From positions 1 to 64,000 of the forward strand of contig NW_027174142.1 of NCBI RefSeq assembly GCF_000499845.2: DNA of 64,000 bases, written 5' to 3'. Below are positions 20,444 to 34,800 of the stretch, in pieces. Both the position numbers and the translations under genes were made by a program. The number at the start of each line of letters is the position of its first letter. Within the stretch, counting starts at the first letter, position 1. The notes below the pieces were generated by a model. The model worked only from the letters and a program-made list of their open reading frames with translations, was not told where the DNA came from and searched no databases. Source of the DNA: Phaseolus vulgaris. Its lineage: Eukaryota; Streptophyta; Magnoliopsida; Fabales; Fabaceae.

Positions 20444-23400
20444 ATAGATATCTTTGAAAAACAATTTCATGTGTAAAAATTGTGTTTTGATATGTTTAAT
20501 ACTTCTTTCATTTACAATCCAAGGTTTTATAACCTAGGAAACTATAAGAAAGTGAATGTTATGTATAATAATAGTTTAAAAGTATCTTAACTATCGAAAA
20601 CAAGCGTATTACTTAACTAAATGTTTGCGACTTGTTCTTTTCGCTATTAATTGATTGAAAACACTTATGATATCTTTGAAAACCAATTTCATGTGTTAAA
20701 ATTGTGTTTTGATATGTTTAATACTTCTTTCATTTACAATCCAAGGTTTTATAACCTAGGAAACTATAAGAAAGTGAATGTTATGTATAATAATAGTTTA
20801 AAAGTATCTTAACTATCGAAAACAAGCGTATTACTTAACTAAATGTTTGCGACTTGTTCTTTTCGCTATTAATTGATTGAAAACACTTATGATATCTTTG
20901 AAAACCAATTTCATATGTTAAAATTGTGTTTTGATATGTTTAATATTTCTTTTACAATCTTAGTCTATTAATTGATTGAAACACTTATGAATATCTTTGA
21001 AAAACAATTTCATGTGTTAAAATTGTGTTTTCATATATTTTTTTACAATCTAACGTCTATTAATTGATTCAAACACTTATGATACCTTTGAAAAACCATT
21101 TCATATGTTCAAATTGTATTTTGATATGTTTAATACTTCTTTTACAATCTAAGGTCTATTAACTGATTGGAACACTTATGATAGATATCTTTGAAAAACA
21201 ATTTCATGTGTTAAAATTGTGTTTTGATATGTTTAATACTTGTTTCATTTACAATAAGGTTTTATAACCTAGGAAACTATAAGAAAGTGAATGTTATGTA
21301 TAATAATAGTTTAAAAGTATCTTAACTATCGAAAACAAGCGTATTACTTAACTAAATGTTTGCGACTTGTTCTTTTCGCTATTAATTGATTGAAAACACT
21401 TATGATATCTTTGAAAACCAATTTCATGTGTTAAAATTGTGTTTTGATAAGTTTAATATTTCTTTTACAATCTTAGTCTATTAATTGATTGAAACACTTA
21501 TGAATATCTTCGAAAAACAATTTCATGTGTTAAAATTGTGTTTTCATATATTTTTTTACAATCTAACGTCTATTAATTGATTCAAACACTTATGATACCT
21601 TTGAAAAACCATTTCATGTGTTCAAATTGTCTTTTGATATGTTTAATACTTCTTTTACAATCTAAGGTCTATTAACTGATTGAAAGACTTATGATAGATA
21701 TCTTTGAAAAACAATTTCATGTGTTAAAATTGTGTTTTGATATGTTTAATACTTCTTTCATTTACAATCCATGGTTTTATACCCTAGGAAACTATAAGAA
21801 AGTGAATTTTCTGTATAATAATAGTTTAAAAGTATCTTAACTATCGAAAACAAACGTATTACTTAACTAAATATTTGCAACTTGTTCTTTTCGCTATTAA
21901 TTCATTGAAAACACTCATGATATCTTTGAAAACCAATTTCATGTGTTAAAATTGTGTTTTGATATGTTTAATATTTCTTTTACAATCTTAGTCTATTAGT
22001 TGATTGAAACAATTATGAATATCTTTGAAAAACAATTTCATGTGTTAAAATTGTGTTTTCATATATTTTTTTACAATCTAACGTCTATTAATTGATTCAA
22101 ACACTTATGATACCTTTGAAAAACCATTTCATGTGTTCAAATTGTATTTTGATATGTTTAATACTTCTTTTAAAATCTAAGGTCTTTTAACTGATTGAAA
22201 CACTTATGGTAGATATCTTTGAAAACAATTTCATGTGTTAAAATTGTGTTTTGATATGTTTAATACTTGTTTCATTTACAATCCAATGTTTTATAACCTA
22301 TGAAACTATAAGAAAGTGAATGTTATGTATAATAATAGTTTAAAAGTATCTTAACTATCGAAAACAAGCATATTACTTAACTAAATGTTTGCGACTTGTT
22401 CTTTTCGCTATTAATTGATTGAAAACACTCATGATATCTTTGAAAACCAATTTCATGTGTTAAAATTGTGTTTTGATATGTTTAATATTTCTTTTACAAT
22501 CTTAGTCTATTAATTGATTGAAACACTTATGAATATCTTTGAAAAACAATTTCATGTGTTAAAATTGTGTTTTCATATATTTTTTACAATCTAACGTCTA
22601 TTAATTGATTCAAACACTTATGATACCTTTGAAAAACCATTTCATGTGTTCAAATTGTTTTTGATATGTTTAATACTTCTTTTACAATCTAAGGTCTATT
22701 AACTGATTGAAAACTTATGATAGATATCTTTGAAAAACAATTTCATGTGTTAAAATTGTGTTTTGATATGTTTAATACTTCTTTCATTTACAATCCATGG
22801 TTTTATACCTAGGAAACTATAAGAAAGTGAATTTTCTGTATAATAATAGTTTAAAAGTATCTTAACTATCGAAAACAACGTATTACTTAACTAAATATTT
22901 GCAACTTGTTCTTTTCGCTATTAATTCATTGAAAACACTCATGATATCTTTGAAAACCAATTTCATGTGTTAAAATTGTGTTTTGATATGTTTAATATTT
23001 CTTTTACAATCTTAGTCTATTATTGATTGAAACAATTATGAATATCTTTGAAAAACAATTTCATGTGTTAAAATTGTGTTTTCATATATTTTTTTACAAT
23101 CTAACGTCTATTAATTGATTCAAACACTTATGATACCTTTGAAAAACCATTTCATGTGTTCAAATTGTATTTTGATATGTTTAATACTTCTTTTAAAATC
23201 TAAGGTCTTTTAACTGATTGAAACACATATGTAGATATCTTTGAAAAACAATTTCATGTGTTAAAATTGTGTTTTGATATGTTTAATACTTGTTTCATTT
23301 ACAATCCAATGTTTTATAACCTATGAAACTATAAGAAAGTGAATGTTATGTATAATAATAGTTTAAAAGTATCTTAACTATCGAAAACAAGCATATTACT

Positions 23401-24733
23401 TAACTAAATGTTTGCGACTTGTTCTTTTCGCTATTAATTGATTGAAAACACTCATGATATCTTTGAAAACCAATTTCATGTGTTAAAATTGTGTTTTGAT
23501 ATGTTTAATATTTCTTTTACAATCTTAGTTATTAATTGATTGAAACACTTATGAATATCTTTGAAAAACAATTTCATGTGTTAAAATTGTGTTTTCATAT
23601 ATTTTTTTACAATCTAACGTCTATTAATTGATTCAAACACTTATGATACCTTTGAAAAACCATTTCATATGTTCAAATTGTATTTTGATATGTTTAATAC
23701 TTCTTTTACAATCTAAGGTCTATTAACTGATTGAAACACTTATGATAGATATCTTTGAAAAACAATTTCATGTGTTAAAATTGTGTTTTGATATGTTTGA
23801 TACTTGTTTCATTTACAATAAGGTTTTATAACCTAGGAAACTATAAGAAAGTAAATGTTATGTATAATAATAGTTTAAAAGTATCTTAACTATCGAAAAC
23901 AAGCGTATTACTTAACTAAATGTTTGCGACTTGTTCTTTTCGCTATTAATTGATTGAAAACACTTATGATATCTTTGAAAACCAATTTCATGTGTTAAAA
24001 TTGTGTTTTGATAAGTTTAATATTTCTTTTACAATCTTAGTCTATTAATTGATTGAAACACTTATGAATATCTTCGAAAAACAATTTCATGTGTTAAAAT
24101 TGTGTTTTCATATATTTTTTTACAATCTAACGTCTATTAATTGATTCAAACACTTATGATACCTTTGAAAAACCATTTCATGTGTTCAAATTGTCTTTTG
24201 ATATGTTTAATACTTCTTTTACAATCTAAGGTCTATTAACTGATTGAAAGACTTATGATAGATATCTTTGAAAAACAATTTCATGTGTTAAAATTGTGTT
24301 TTGATATGTTTAATACTTCTTTCATTTACAATCCATGGTTTTATAACCTAGGAAACTATAAGAAAGTGAATGTTCTGTATAATAATAGTTTAAAAGTATC
24401 TTAACTATCGAAAACAAGCGTATTACTTAACTAAATCTTTGCAACTTGTTCTTTTCGCTATTAATTCATTGAAAACACTTATGATATCTTTGAAAACCAA
24501 TTTCATGTGTTAAAATTGTGTTTTGATATGTTTAATATTTCTTTTACAATCTTAGTCTATTAATTGATTGAAACACTTATGAATATCTTTGAAAAACAAT
24601 TTCATGTGTTAAAATTGTGTTTTCATATATTTTTTACAATCTAACGTCTATTAATTGATTCAAACACTTATGATACCTGTAAAACCCATTTCATGTGTTC
24701 AAATTGTATTTTGATATGTTTAATACTTCTTTT

Positions 24734-24749
24734 AACACAATTTTAACAC
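24734..24749 (-). repeat. Micro-inversion of the satellite core
   Basis: AACACAATTTTAACAC is the reverse complement of the satellite core gtgttaaaattgtgtt. It lies within plus-oriented satellite and is followed by a duplicated ttaatacttctttt stretch. Confidence 0.8.
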
Positions 24750-27700
24750 TTATGTTTAATACTTCTTTTACAATCTAAGGTCTATTAACTGATTGAAAGA
24801 CTTATGATAGATATCTTTGAAAAAAAATTTCATGTGTTAAAATTGTGTTTTGATATGTTTAATACTTCTTTCATTTACAATCCATGGTTTTATAACCTAG
24901 GAAACTATAAGAAAGTGAATGTTCTGTATAATAATAGTTTAAAAGTATCTTAACTATCGAAAACAAGCGTATTACTTAACTAAATCTTTGCAACTTGTTC
25001 TTTTCGCTATTAATTCATTGAAAACACTTATGATATCTTTGAAAACCAATTTCATGTCTTAAAATTGTTTTTTGATATGTTTAATATTTCTTTTACAATC
25101 TTAGTCTATTAATTGATTGAAACACTTATGAATATCTTTGAAAAACAATTTCATGTGTTAAAATTGTGTTTTCATATATTTTTTTACAATCTAACGTCTA
25201 TTAATTGATTCAAACACTTATGATACCTGTAAAACCCATTTCATGCGTTCAAATTGTATTTTGATATGTTTAATACTTCTTTTACAATCTAAGGTCTATT
25301 AACTGATTGAAACACTTATGATAGATATCTTTGAAAAACCATTTCATGTGTTAAAATTGTGTTTTGATATGTTTAATACTTCTTTCATTTACAATCCAAG
25401 GTTTTATAACCTAGAAAACTATAAGAAAGTGAATGTTCTGTATAATAATAGTTTAAAAGTATCTTAACTATCGAAAACAAGCGTATTACTTAACTAAATG
25501 TTTGCAACTTGTTCTTTTCGCTATTAATTGATTGAAAACACTCATGATATCTTTGAAAACCAATTTCATGTGTTAAAATTTTGTTTTGATATGTTTAATA
25601 TTTCTTTTACAATCTTAGTCGATTAATTGATAGAAACACTTATGAATATCTTCGAAAAACAATTTCATGTGTTAAAATTGTGTTTTCACATATTTTTTTC
25701 AATCTAAGGTCTATTAATTGATTCAAACACTTATGATACCTTTGAAAACCATTTCATGTGTTCAAATTGTATTTTGATATGTTTAATACTTCTTTTACAA
25801 TCTAAGGTCTATTAACTGATTCAAAGACTTATGATAGATATCTTTGAAAAACAATTTCATGTGTTAAAATTGTGTTTTGATATGTTTAATACTTCTTTAT
25901 TTACAATCCAAGGTCTTATAACCTTGGAAACTATAAGAAAGTGAATGTTCTGTGTAATAATAGTTTAAAAGTATCTTAACTATCGAAAACAAGCGTATTA
26001 CTTAACTAAATATTTGCAACTTGTTCTTTTCGCTATTAATTGATTGAAAACATTTATGATATCTTTGAAAACCATTTTCATGTGTTAAAATTGTGTTTTG
26101 ATATGTTTAATATTTCTTTTACAATCTTAGTCTATTAACTTATTTAACCACTTATGAATATCTTTGAAAAACAATTTCATGTGTTAAAATTGTGTTTTCA
26201 TATATTTTTTACAATCTAAGGTCTATTAACTGATTCAAACACTTATGATAGATATCTTTGAAAAACAATTTCATGTGTTAAAATTGTGTTTTGATATGTT
26301 TAATACTTGTTTCATTTACAATCCAAGGTTTTATAACCTAGGAAAGTATAAGAAAGTGAATGTTCTGTATAATAATAGTTTAAAAGTATCTTAACTATCG
26401 AAAACAAACGTATTACTTAACTAAATGTTTGCAACTTGTTCTTTTCGCTATTAATTGATTCAAGACACTTATGATATCTTTGAAAACCAATTTCATGTGT
26501 TAAAATTGTGCTTTAATATGTTTAATATTTCTTTTACAATCATAGTCTATCAATTGATTGAAACACTTATGAATATCTTTGAAAAACAATTTCATGTGTT
26601 AAAATTGTGATTTCATATATTTTTAACAATCTAAGGTCTATTAATTGATTTAAACACTTATGATACATTTCAAAAACATTTCATGTGTTCAAATTGTATT
26701 TTGATATGTTTAATACTTCTTTTACAATCTAAGGTCTATTAACTGATTGAAACACTTATGATAGATATTTTCGAAAAACAATTTCATGTGTTAAAATTCT
26801 GTTTTTATATGTTTAATACTTCTTTCATTTACAATCCAAGGTTTTATAACCTAGGAAACTATAAGAAAGTTTATGTTCTGTATAATAATAGTTTAAAAGT
26901 ATCTTAACTATCGAAAACAAGTGTATTACTAAACTAAATGTTTGCAACTTGTTCTTTTCGCTATTAATTGATTGAAAACACTTACGATATCTTTGAAAAC
27001 CAATTTCATGGGTTAAAATTGTGCTTCGATATGTTTAATATTTCTTTTACAATCATAGTCTATCAATTGATTGAAACACTTTTGAATATATTTGAAAACC
27101 AATTTCATGTGTTAAAATTGTGTTTTCATATATTTTTTACAATCTAAGGTCTATTAATTGATTCAAACACTTATGATAGATATCTTTGAAAAACAATTTC
27201 ATGTGTTAAAATTGTGTTTTGATATGTTTAATACTTGTTTCATTTACAATCCAAGGTTTTATAACCTAGGAAAGTATAAGAAAGTGAATGTTCTGTATAA
27301 TAATAGTTTTAAAGTATCTTAACTATCGAAAACAAACGTATTACTTAACTAAATGTTTGCAACTTGTTCTTTTCGCTATTAATTGATTCAAGACACTTAT
27401 GATATCTTTGAAAACCAATTTCATGTGTTAAAATTGTGCTTTAATATGTTTAATATTTCTTTTACAATCATAGTCTATCAATTGATTGAAACACTTATGA
27501 ATATCTTTGAAAAACAATTTCATGTGTTAAAATTGTGATTTCATATATTTTTAACAATCTAAGGTCTATTAATTGATTTAAACACTTATGATACATTTCA
27601 AAAACATTTCATGTGTTCAAATTGTATTTTGATATGTTTAATACTTCTTTTACAATCTAAGGTCTATTAACTGATTGAAACACTTATGATAGATATTTTC

Positions 27701-28846
27701 GAAAAACAATTTCATGTGTTAAAATTCTGTTTTTATATGTTTAATACTTCTTTCATTTACAATCCAAGGTTTTATAACCTAGGAAACTATAAGAAAGTTT
27801 ATGTTCTGTATAATAATAGTTTAAAAGTATCTTAACTATCGAAAACAAGTGTATTACTAAACTAAATGTTTGCAACTTGTTCTTTTCGCTATTAATTGAT
27901 TGAAAACACTTACGATATCTTTGAAAACCAATTTCATGGGTTAAAATTGTGCTTCGATATGTTTAATATTTCTTTTACAATCATAGTCTATCAATTGATT
28001 GAAACACTTTTGAATATATTTGAAAACCAATTTCATGTGTTAAAATTGTGTTTTCATATATTTTTTACAATCTAAGGTCTATTAATTGATTCAAACACTT
28101 ATGATACCTTTGAAAAACCATTTCATGTGTTCAAATTGTATTTTGATATGTTTAATACTTCTTTTACAATCTAAGGTCTATTAACCGATTGAAACACTTA
28201 TGATAGATATCTTTGAAAAACAATTTCATGTGTTAAAATTGTGTTTTGATATGTTTAATACTTCTTTCATTTACAATCCAAGGTCTTATAACCTTGGAAA
28301 CAATAAGAAAGTGAATGTTCTGTGTAATAATAGTTTAAAAGTATCTTAACTTTCGAAAACAAGCGTATTACTTAACTAAATATTTGCAACTTGTTCTTTT
28401 CGCTATTAATTTGTTGAAAACATTTATGATATCTTTGAAAACCAATTTCATGTGTTAAAATTGTGCTTTAATATGTTTAATATTTCTTTTACAATCATAG
28501 TCTATCAATTGATTGAAACACTTATGAATATCTTTGAAAAACAATTTCATGTGTTAAAATTGTGATTTCATATATTTTTTACAATCTAAGGTCTATTAAT
28601 TGATTTAAACACTTATGATACATTTCAAAAACATTTCATGTGTTCAAATTGTATTTTGATATATTTAATACTTCTTTTACAATCTAAGGTCTATTAACTG
28701 ATTGAAACACTTATGATAGATATTTTCGAAAAACAATTTCATGTGTTAAAATTGTGTTTTTATATGTTTAATACTTCTTTCATTTACAATCCAAGGTTTT
28801 ATAACCTAGGAAACTATAAGAAAGTTTATGTTCTGTATAATAATAG

Positions 28847-28863
28847 TTTAACACATGAAATTG
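28847..28863 (-). repeat. Second micro-inversion of the satellite core
   Basis: TTTAACACATGAAATTG is the reverse complement of the satellite core caatttcatgtgttaaa. The upstream side ends in the spacer (taatagttta) and the downstream side resumes in the second subrepeat (tttttcatatatttttta), so about 170 bp of the monomer is skipped. Confidence 0.85.
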
Positions 28864-31800
28864 AATTTTTCATATATTTTTTACAATCTAAGGTCTATTA
28901 ATTGATTCAAACACTTATGATAGATATCTTTGAAAAACAATTTCATGTGTTAAAATTGTGTTTTGATATGTTTAATACTTGTTTCATTTACAATCCAAGG
29001 TTTTATAACCTAGGAAAGTATAAGAAAGTGAATGTTCTGTATAATAATAGTTTAAAAGTATCTTAACAATCGAAAACAAACGTATTACTTAACTAAATGT
29101 TTGCAACTTGTTCTTTTCGCTATTAATTGATTCAAGACACTTATGATATCTTTGAAAACCAATTTCATGTGTTAAAATTGTGCTTTAATATATTTAATAT
29201 TTCTTTTACAATCATAGTCTATCAATTGATTGAAACACTTATGAATATCTTTGAAAAGCAATTTCATGTGTTAAATTTGTGTTTTTATATATTTTTTACA
29301 ATCAAAGGTCTATTAATTGATTGAAACACTTATGATACCTTTGAAAAACCATTTCATGTGTTCAAATTGTATTTTGATATGTTTAATACTTCTTTTACAA
29401 TCGAAGGTCTATTAACTAATTTGAAACACTTATGATAAATATCTTTGATAAACAATTTCATGTGTTAAAATTGTGTTTTGATATATTTAATTCTTCTTTC
29501 ATTTACAATCCAAGGTTTTATAACCTAGGAAACTATAAGAAAGTGAATGTTCAGTATAATAATAGTTTAACAGTATCTTAACTATCGAAAACAAGCGTGT
29601 TACTTAACTAAATGTTTGCAACTTGTTCATTTCACTATTAATTGGTTGAAAGCACTTTAGATATCTTTGAAAACAAATTTTATGTGTTAAAATTGTGTTT
29701 TGATATGTTTAATATTTCTTTTACAATCTTAGTCTATTAATTGATTGAAACACTTATGATACATTTGAAAAACCATTTCATGTGTTCAAATTGTATTTTG
29801 ATATGTTTAATACTTCTTTTACAATCTAAGGTCTATTAACTAATTGAAACACTTATGATAAATATCTTTGAAAAACAATTTCATGTGTTAAAATTGTGTT
29901 TTGATATGTTTAATACTTCTTTCATTTACAATTCAAGGTATTATAACGTAGGAAATTATAAGAAAGTTAATGTTCTGTTTAATAATAGTTTAAAAGTATC
30001 TTAACTATCGAAAACAAGCGTATTACTTAACTAAATGTTTGCAACTTGTTCTTTTCGCTATTAATTGATTGAAAACACTTAGGATATCTTTGAAAACCAA
30101 TTTCATGTCTTAAAATTGTGCTTCGATATGTTTAATATTTCTTTTACAATCATAGTCTATCAATTGATTGAAACACTTTTGAATATATTTGAAAACCAAT
30201 TTCATGTGTTAAAATTGTGTTTTCATATATTTTTTACAATCTAAGGTCTATTAATTGATTCAAACACTTATGATACCTTTGAAAAACCATTTCATGTGTT
30301 CAAATTGTATTTTGATATGTTTAATACTTCTTTTACAATCTAAGGTCTATTAACTGATTAAAACACTTAAGATAAATATCTTTGAAAAACAATTTCATGT
30401 GTTAAAATTGTGTTTTGATATGTTTAATACTTCTTTCATTTACAATCCAAGGTCTTATAACCTTGGAAACTATAAGAAAGTGAATGTTCTGTGTAATAGT
30501 AGTTTAAAAGTATCTTAACTATCGAAAACAAGCGTATTACTTAACTAAATATTTGCAACTTGTTCTTTTCGCTATTAATTGATTGAAAACATTTATGATA
30601 TCTTTGAAAACCAATTTCATGTGTTAAAATTGTGTTTTGATATGTTTAATATTTCTTTTACAATCTTAGTCTATTAACTTATTTAACCACTTATGAATAT
30701 CTTTGAAAAACAATTTCATGTGTTAAAATTGTGTTTTCATATATTTTTTACAATCTAAGGTCTATTAATTGATTCAAACAATTATGATACCTTAGAAAAA
30801 CCATTTCATGTGTTAAAATTGTATTTTGATATGTTTAATACTTCTTTCATTTACAATTCAAGGTTTTATAACGTAGGAAACTATAAGAAAGTGAATGTTC
30901 TGTATAATAATAGTTTAAAAGTATCTTAACTATCGAAAACAAGCGTATTACTTAACTAAGTGTTTGCAACTTGTTCATTTCACTATTAGTTGATTGAAAG
31001 AACTTACGATCTTTGAAGACCAATTTCATGTGTTAAAATTGTGGTTTGATATGTTTAATACTTCTTTTACAATCTTAGTCTATTAATTGATTGAGACACT
31101 TATGAATATCTTTGAAAAACAATTTCATGTGTTAAAATTTTGATTTCATATATTTTTTACAATCTAAGGTCTATTAATTGATTTAAACACTTATGATACC
31201 TTTCAAAAACATTTCATATGTTCAAATTGTATTTTGATATGTTTAATACTTCTTTTACAATCTAAGGTCTATTAACTGATTGAAACACTTATGATAGATA
31301 TTTTCGAAAAACAATTTCATGTGTTAAAATTGTGTTTTTATATGTTTAATACTTCGTTCATTTACAATCCAAGGTTTTATAACCTAGGAAACTATAAGAA
31401 AGTTTATGTTCTGTGTAATAATAGTTTAAAAGTATCTTGACTATCGAAAACAAGCGTATTACTTAATTAAATATTTGCAACTTGTTCTTTTCGCTATTAA
31501 TTGATTGAAAACATTTATGATATCTTTGAAAACCAATTTCATGTGTTAAAATTGTGTTTTGATATGTTTAATATTTCTTTTACAATCTTAGTCTATTAAC
31601 TTATTTAACCACTTATGAATATCTTTGAAAAACAATTTCATGTGTTAAAATTGTGTTTTCATATATTTTTTACAATCTAAGGTCTATTAATTGATTCAAA
31701 CAATTATGATACCTTAGAAAAACCATTTCATGTATTTGTATTTTGATATGTTTAATACTTCTTTCATTTACAATTCAAGGTTTTATAACCTAGGAAACTA

Positions 31801-34800
31801 TAAGAAAGTGAATGTTCTGTATAATAATAGTTTAAAAGTATCTTAACTATCGAAAACAAGCGTATTACTTAACTAAGTGTTTGCAACTTGTTCATTTCAC
31901 TATTAATTGATTGAAAGAACTTACGATATCTTTGAAGACCAATTTCATGTGTTAAAATTGTGCTTTGATATGTTTAATATTTCTTTTACAATCTTAGTCT
32001 ATTAATTGATTGAAACACTTACGAATATCTTTGACAAACAATTTCATGTGTTAAAATTGTGTTTTCATATATCTTTTACAATATAAGGTCTCTTAATTGA
32101 TTCAAACACTTATGATACCTTTTAAAAACATTTCATGTGTTCAAATTGTATTTTGATATGTTTAATACTTCTTTTACAATCTAAGGTCTATTAACTGATT
32201 GAAACACTTATGATAGATATCGTCGAAAAACAATTTCAGGTGTTAAAATTGTGTTTTGATATGTTTAATACTTCTTTCATTTACAATCCAAGGTTTTATA
32301 ACCTAGGAAACTATAAGAAAGTGAATGCTCTGTATAATAATAGTTTAAAAGTATTTTAACTATCGAAAACAAGTGTATTACTAAACTAAATGTTTGCAAC
32401 TTGTTCTTTTCGCTATTAATTGATTGAAAATACTTACGATATCTTTGAAAACAAATTTCATGTGTTAAAATTGTGCTTCGATATGTTTATTATTTCTTTT
32501 ACAATCATAGTCTATCAATTTATTGAAACACTTTTGAATATATTTGAAAACCAATTTCATGTGTTAAAATTGTGTTTTCATATATTTTTTACAATCTAAG
32601 GTCTATTAATTGATTCAAACACTTATGATACCTTTGAAAAACCATTTCATGTGTTCAAATTGTATTTTGATATGTTTAATACTTCTTTTACAATCTAAGG
32701 TCTATTAACTGATTGAAACACTTAAGATAGATATCTTTGAAAAACAATTTCATGTGTTAAAATTGTGTTTTGACATGTTTAATACTTCTTTCATTTACAA
32801 TCCAAGGTCTTATAACCTTGGAAACTATAAGAAAGTGAATGTTCTGTGTAATAATAGTTTAAAAGTATCTTAACTATCGAAAACAAGCGTATTACTTAAC
32901 TAAATATTTGCAACTTGTTCTTTTCGCTATTAATTGATTGAAAACATTTATGATATCTTTGAAAACCATTTTCATGTGTTAAAATTGTGTTTTGATATGT
33001 TTAATATTTCTTTTACAATCTTAGTCTATTAACTTATTTACCCACTTATGAATGTCTTTGAAAAACAATTTCATGTGTTAAAATTGTGTTTTCATATATT
33101 TTTTACAATCTAAGGTCTATTAACTGATTCAAACACTTATGATAGATATCTTTGAAAAACAATTTCATGTGTTAAAATTGTGTTTTGATATGTTTAATAC
33201 TTGTTTCATTTACAATCCAAGGTTTTATAACCTAGGAAAGTATAAGAAAGTGAATGTTCTGTATAATAATAGTTTAAAAGTATCTTAACTATCGAAAACA
33301 AACGTATTACTTAACTAAATGTTTGCAACTTGTTCTTTTCGCTATTAATTGATTCAAGACACTTATGATATCTTTGAAAACCAATTTCATGTGTTAAAAT
33401 TGTGCTTTAATATGTTTAATATTTCTTTTACAATCATAGTCTATCAATTGATTGAAACACTTATGAATATCTTTGAAAAACAATTTCATGTGTTAAAATT
33501 GTGATTTCATATATTTTTAACAATCTAAGGTCTATTAATTGATTTAAACACTTATGATACATTTCAAAAACATTTCATGTGTTCAAATTGTATTTTGATA
33601 TGTTTAATACTTCTTTTACAATCTAAGGTCTATTAAATGATTGAAACACTTATGATAGATATTTTCGAAAAACAATTTCATGTGTTAAAATTCTGTTTTT
33701 ATATGTTTAATACTTCTTTCATTTACAATCCAAGGTTTTATAACCTAGGAAACTATAAGAAAGTTTATGTTCTGTATAATAATAGTTTAAAAGTATCTTA
33801 ACTATCGAAAACAAGTGTATTACTAAACTAAATGTTTGCAACTTGTTCTTTTCGCTATTAATTGATTGAAAACACTTACGATATCTTTGAAAACCAATTT
33901 CATGGGTTAAAATTGTGCTTCGATATGTTTAATATTTCTTTTACAATCATAGTCTATCAATTGATTGAAACACTTTTGAATATATTTGAAAACCAATTTC
34001 ATGTGTTAAAATTGTGTTTTCATATATTTTTTACAATCTAAGGTCTATTAATTGATTCAAACACTTATGATACCTTTGAAAAACCATTTCATGTGTTCAA
34101 ATTGTATTTTGATATGTTTAATACTTCTTTTACAATCTAAGGTCTATTAACCGATTGAAACACTTATGATAGATATCTTTGAAAAACAATTTCATGTGTT
34201 AAAATTGTGTTTTGATATGTTTAATACTTCTTTCATTTACAATCCAAGGTCTTATAACCTTGGAAACAATAAGAAAGTGAATGTTCTGTGTAATAATAGT
34301 TTAAAAGTATCTTAACTTTCGAAAACAAGCGTATTACTTAACTAAATATTTGCAACTTGTTCTTTTCGCTATTAATTTGTTGAAAACATTTATGATATCT
34401 TTGAAAACCAATTTCATGTGTTAAAATTGTGCTTTAATTTGTTTAATATTTCTTTTACAATCATAGTCTATCAATTGATTGAAACACTTATGAATATCTT
34501 TGAAAAACAATTTCATGTGTTAAAATTGTGATTTCATATATTTTTTACAATCTAAGGTCTATTAATTGATTTAAACACTTATGATACATTTCAAAAACAT
34601 TTCATGTGTTCAAATTGTATTTTGATATATTTAATACTTCTTTTACAATCTAAGGTCTATTAACTGATTGAAACACTTATGATAGATATTTTCGAAAAAC
34701 AATTTGATGTGTTAAAATTGTGTTTTTATATGTTTAATACTTCTTTCATTTACAATCCAAGGTTTTATAACCTAGGAAACTATAAGCAAGTTTATGTTCT

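Noticed and set aside
28713..28901. 62-codon frame in satellite
   Set aside because: Low-complexity Phe/Ile/Asn-rich translation of satellite across a micro-inversion; no support as a gene.
29127..29324. 65-codon frame repeated identically at 36329-36526
   Set aside because: It is pure satellite sequence duplicated with the array. The identity reflects the 7.2-kb duplication and not coding constraint.
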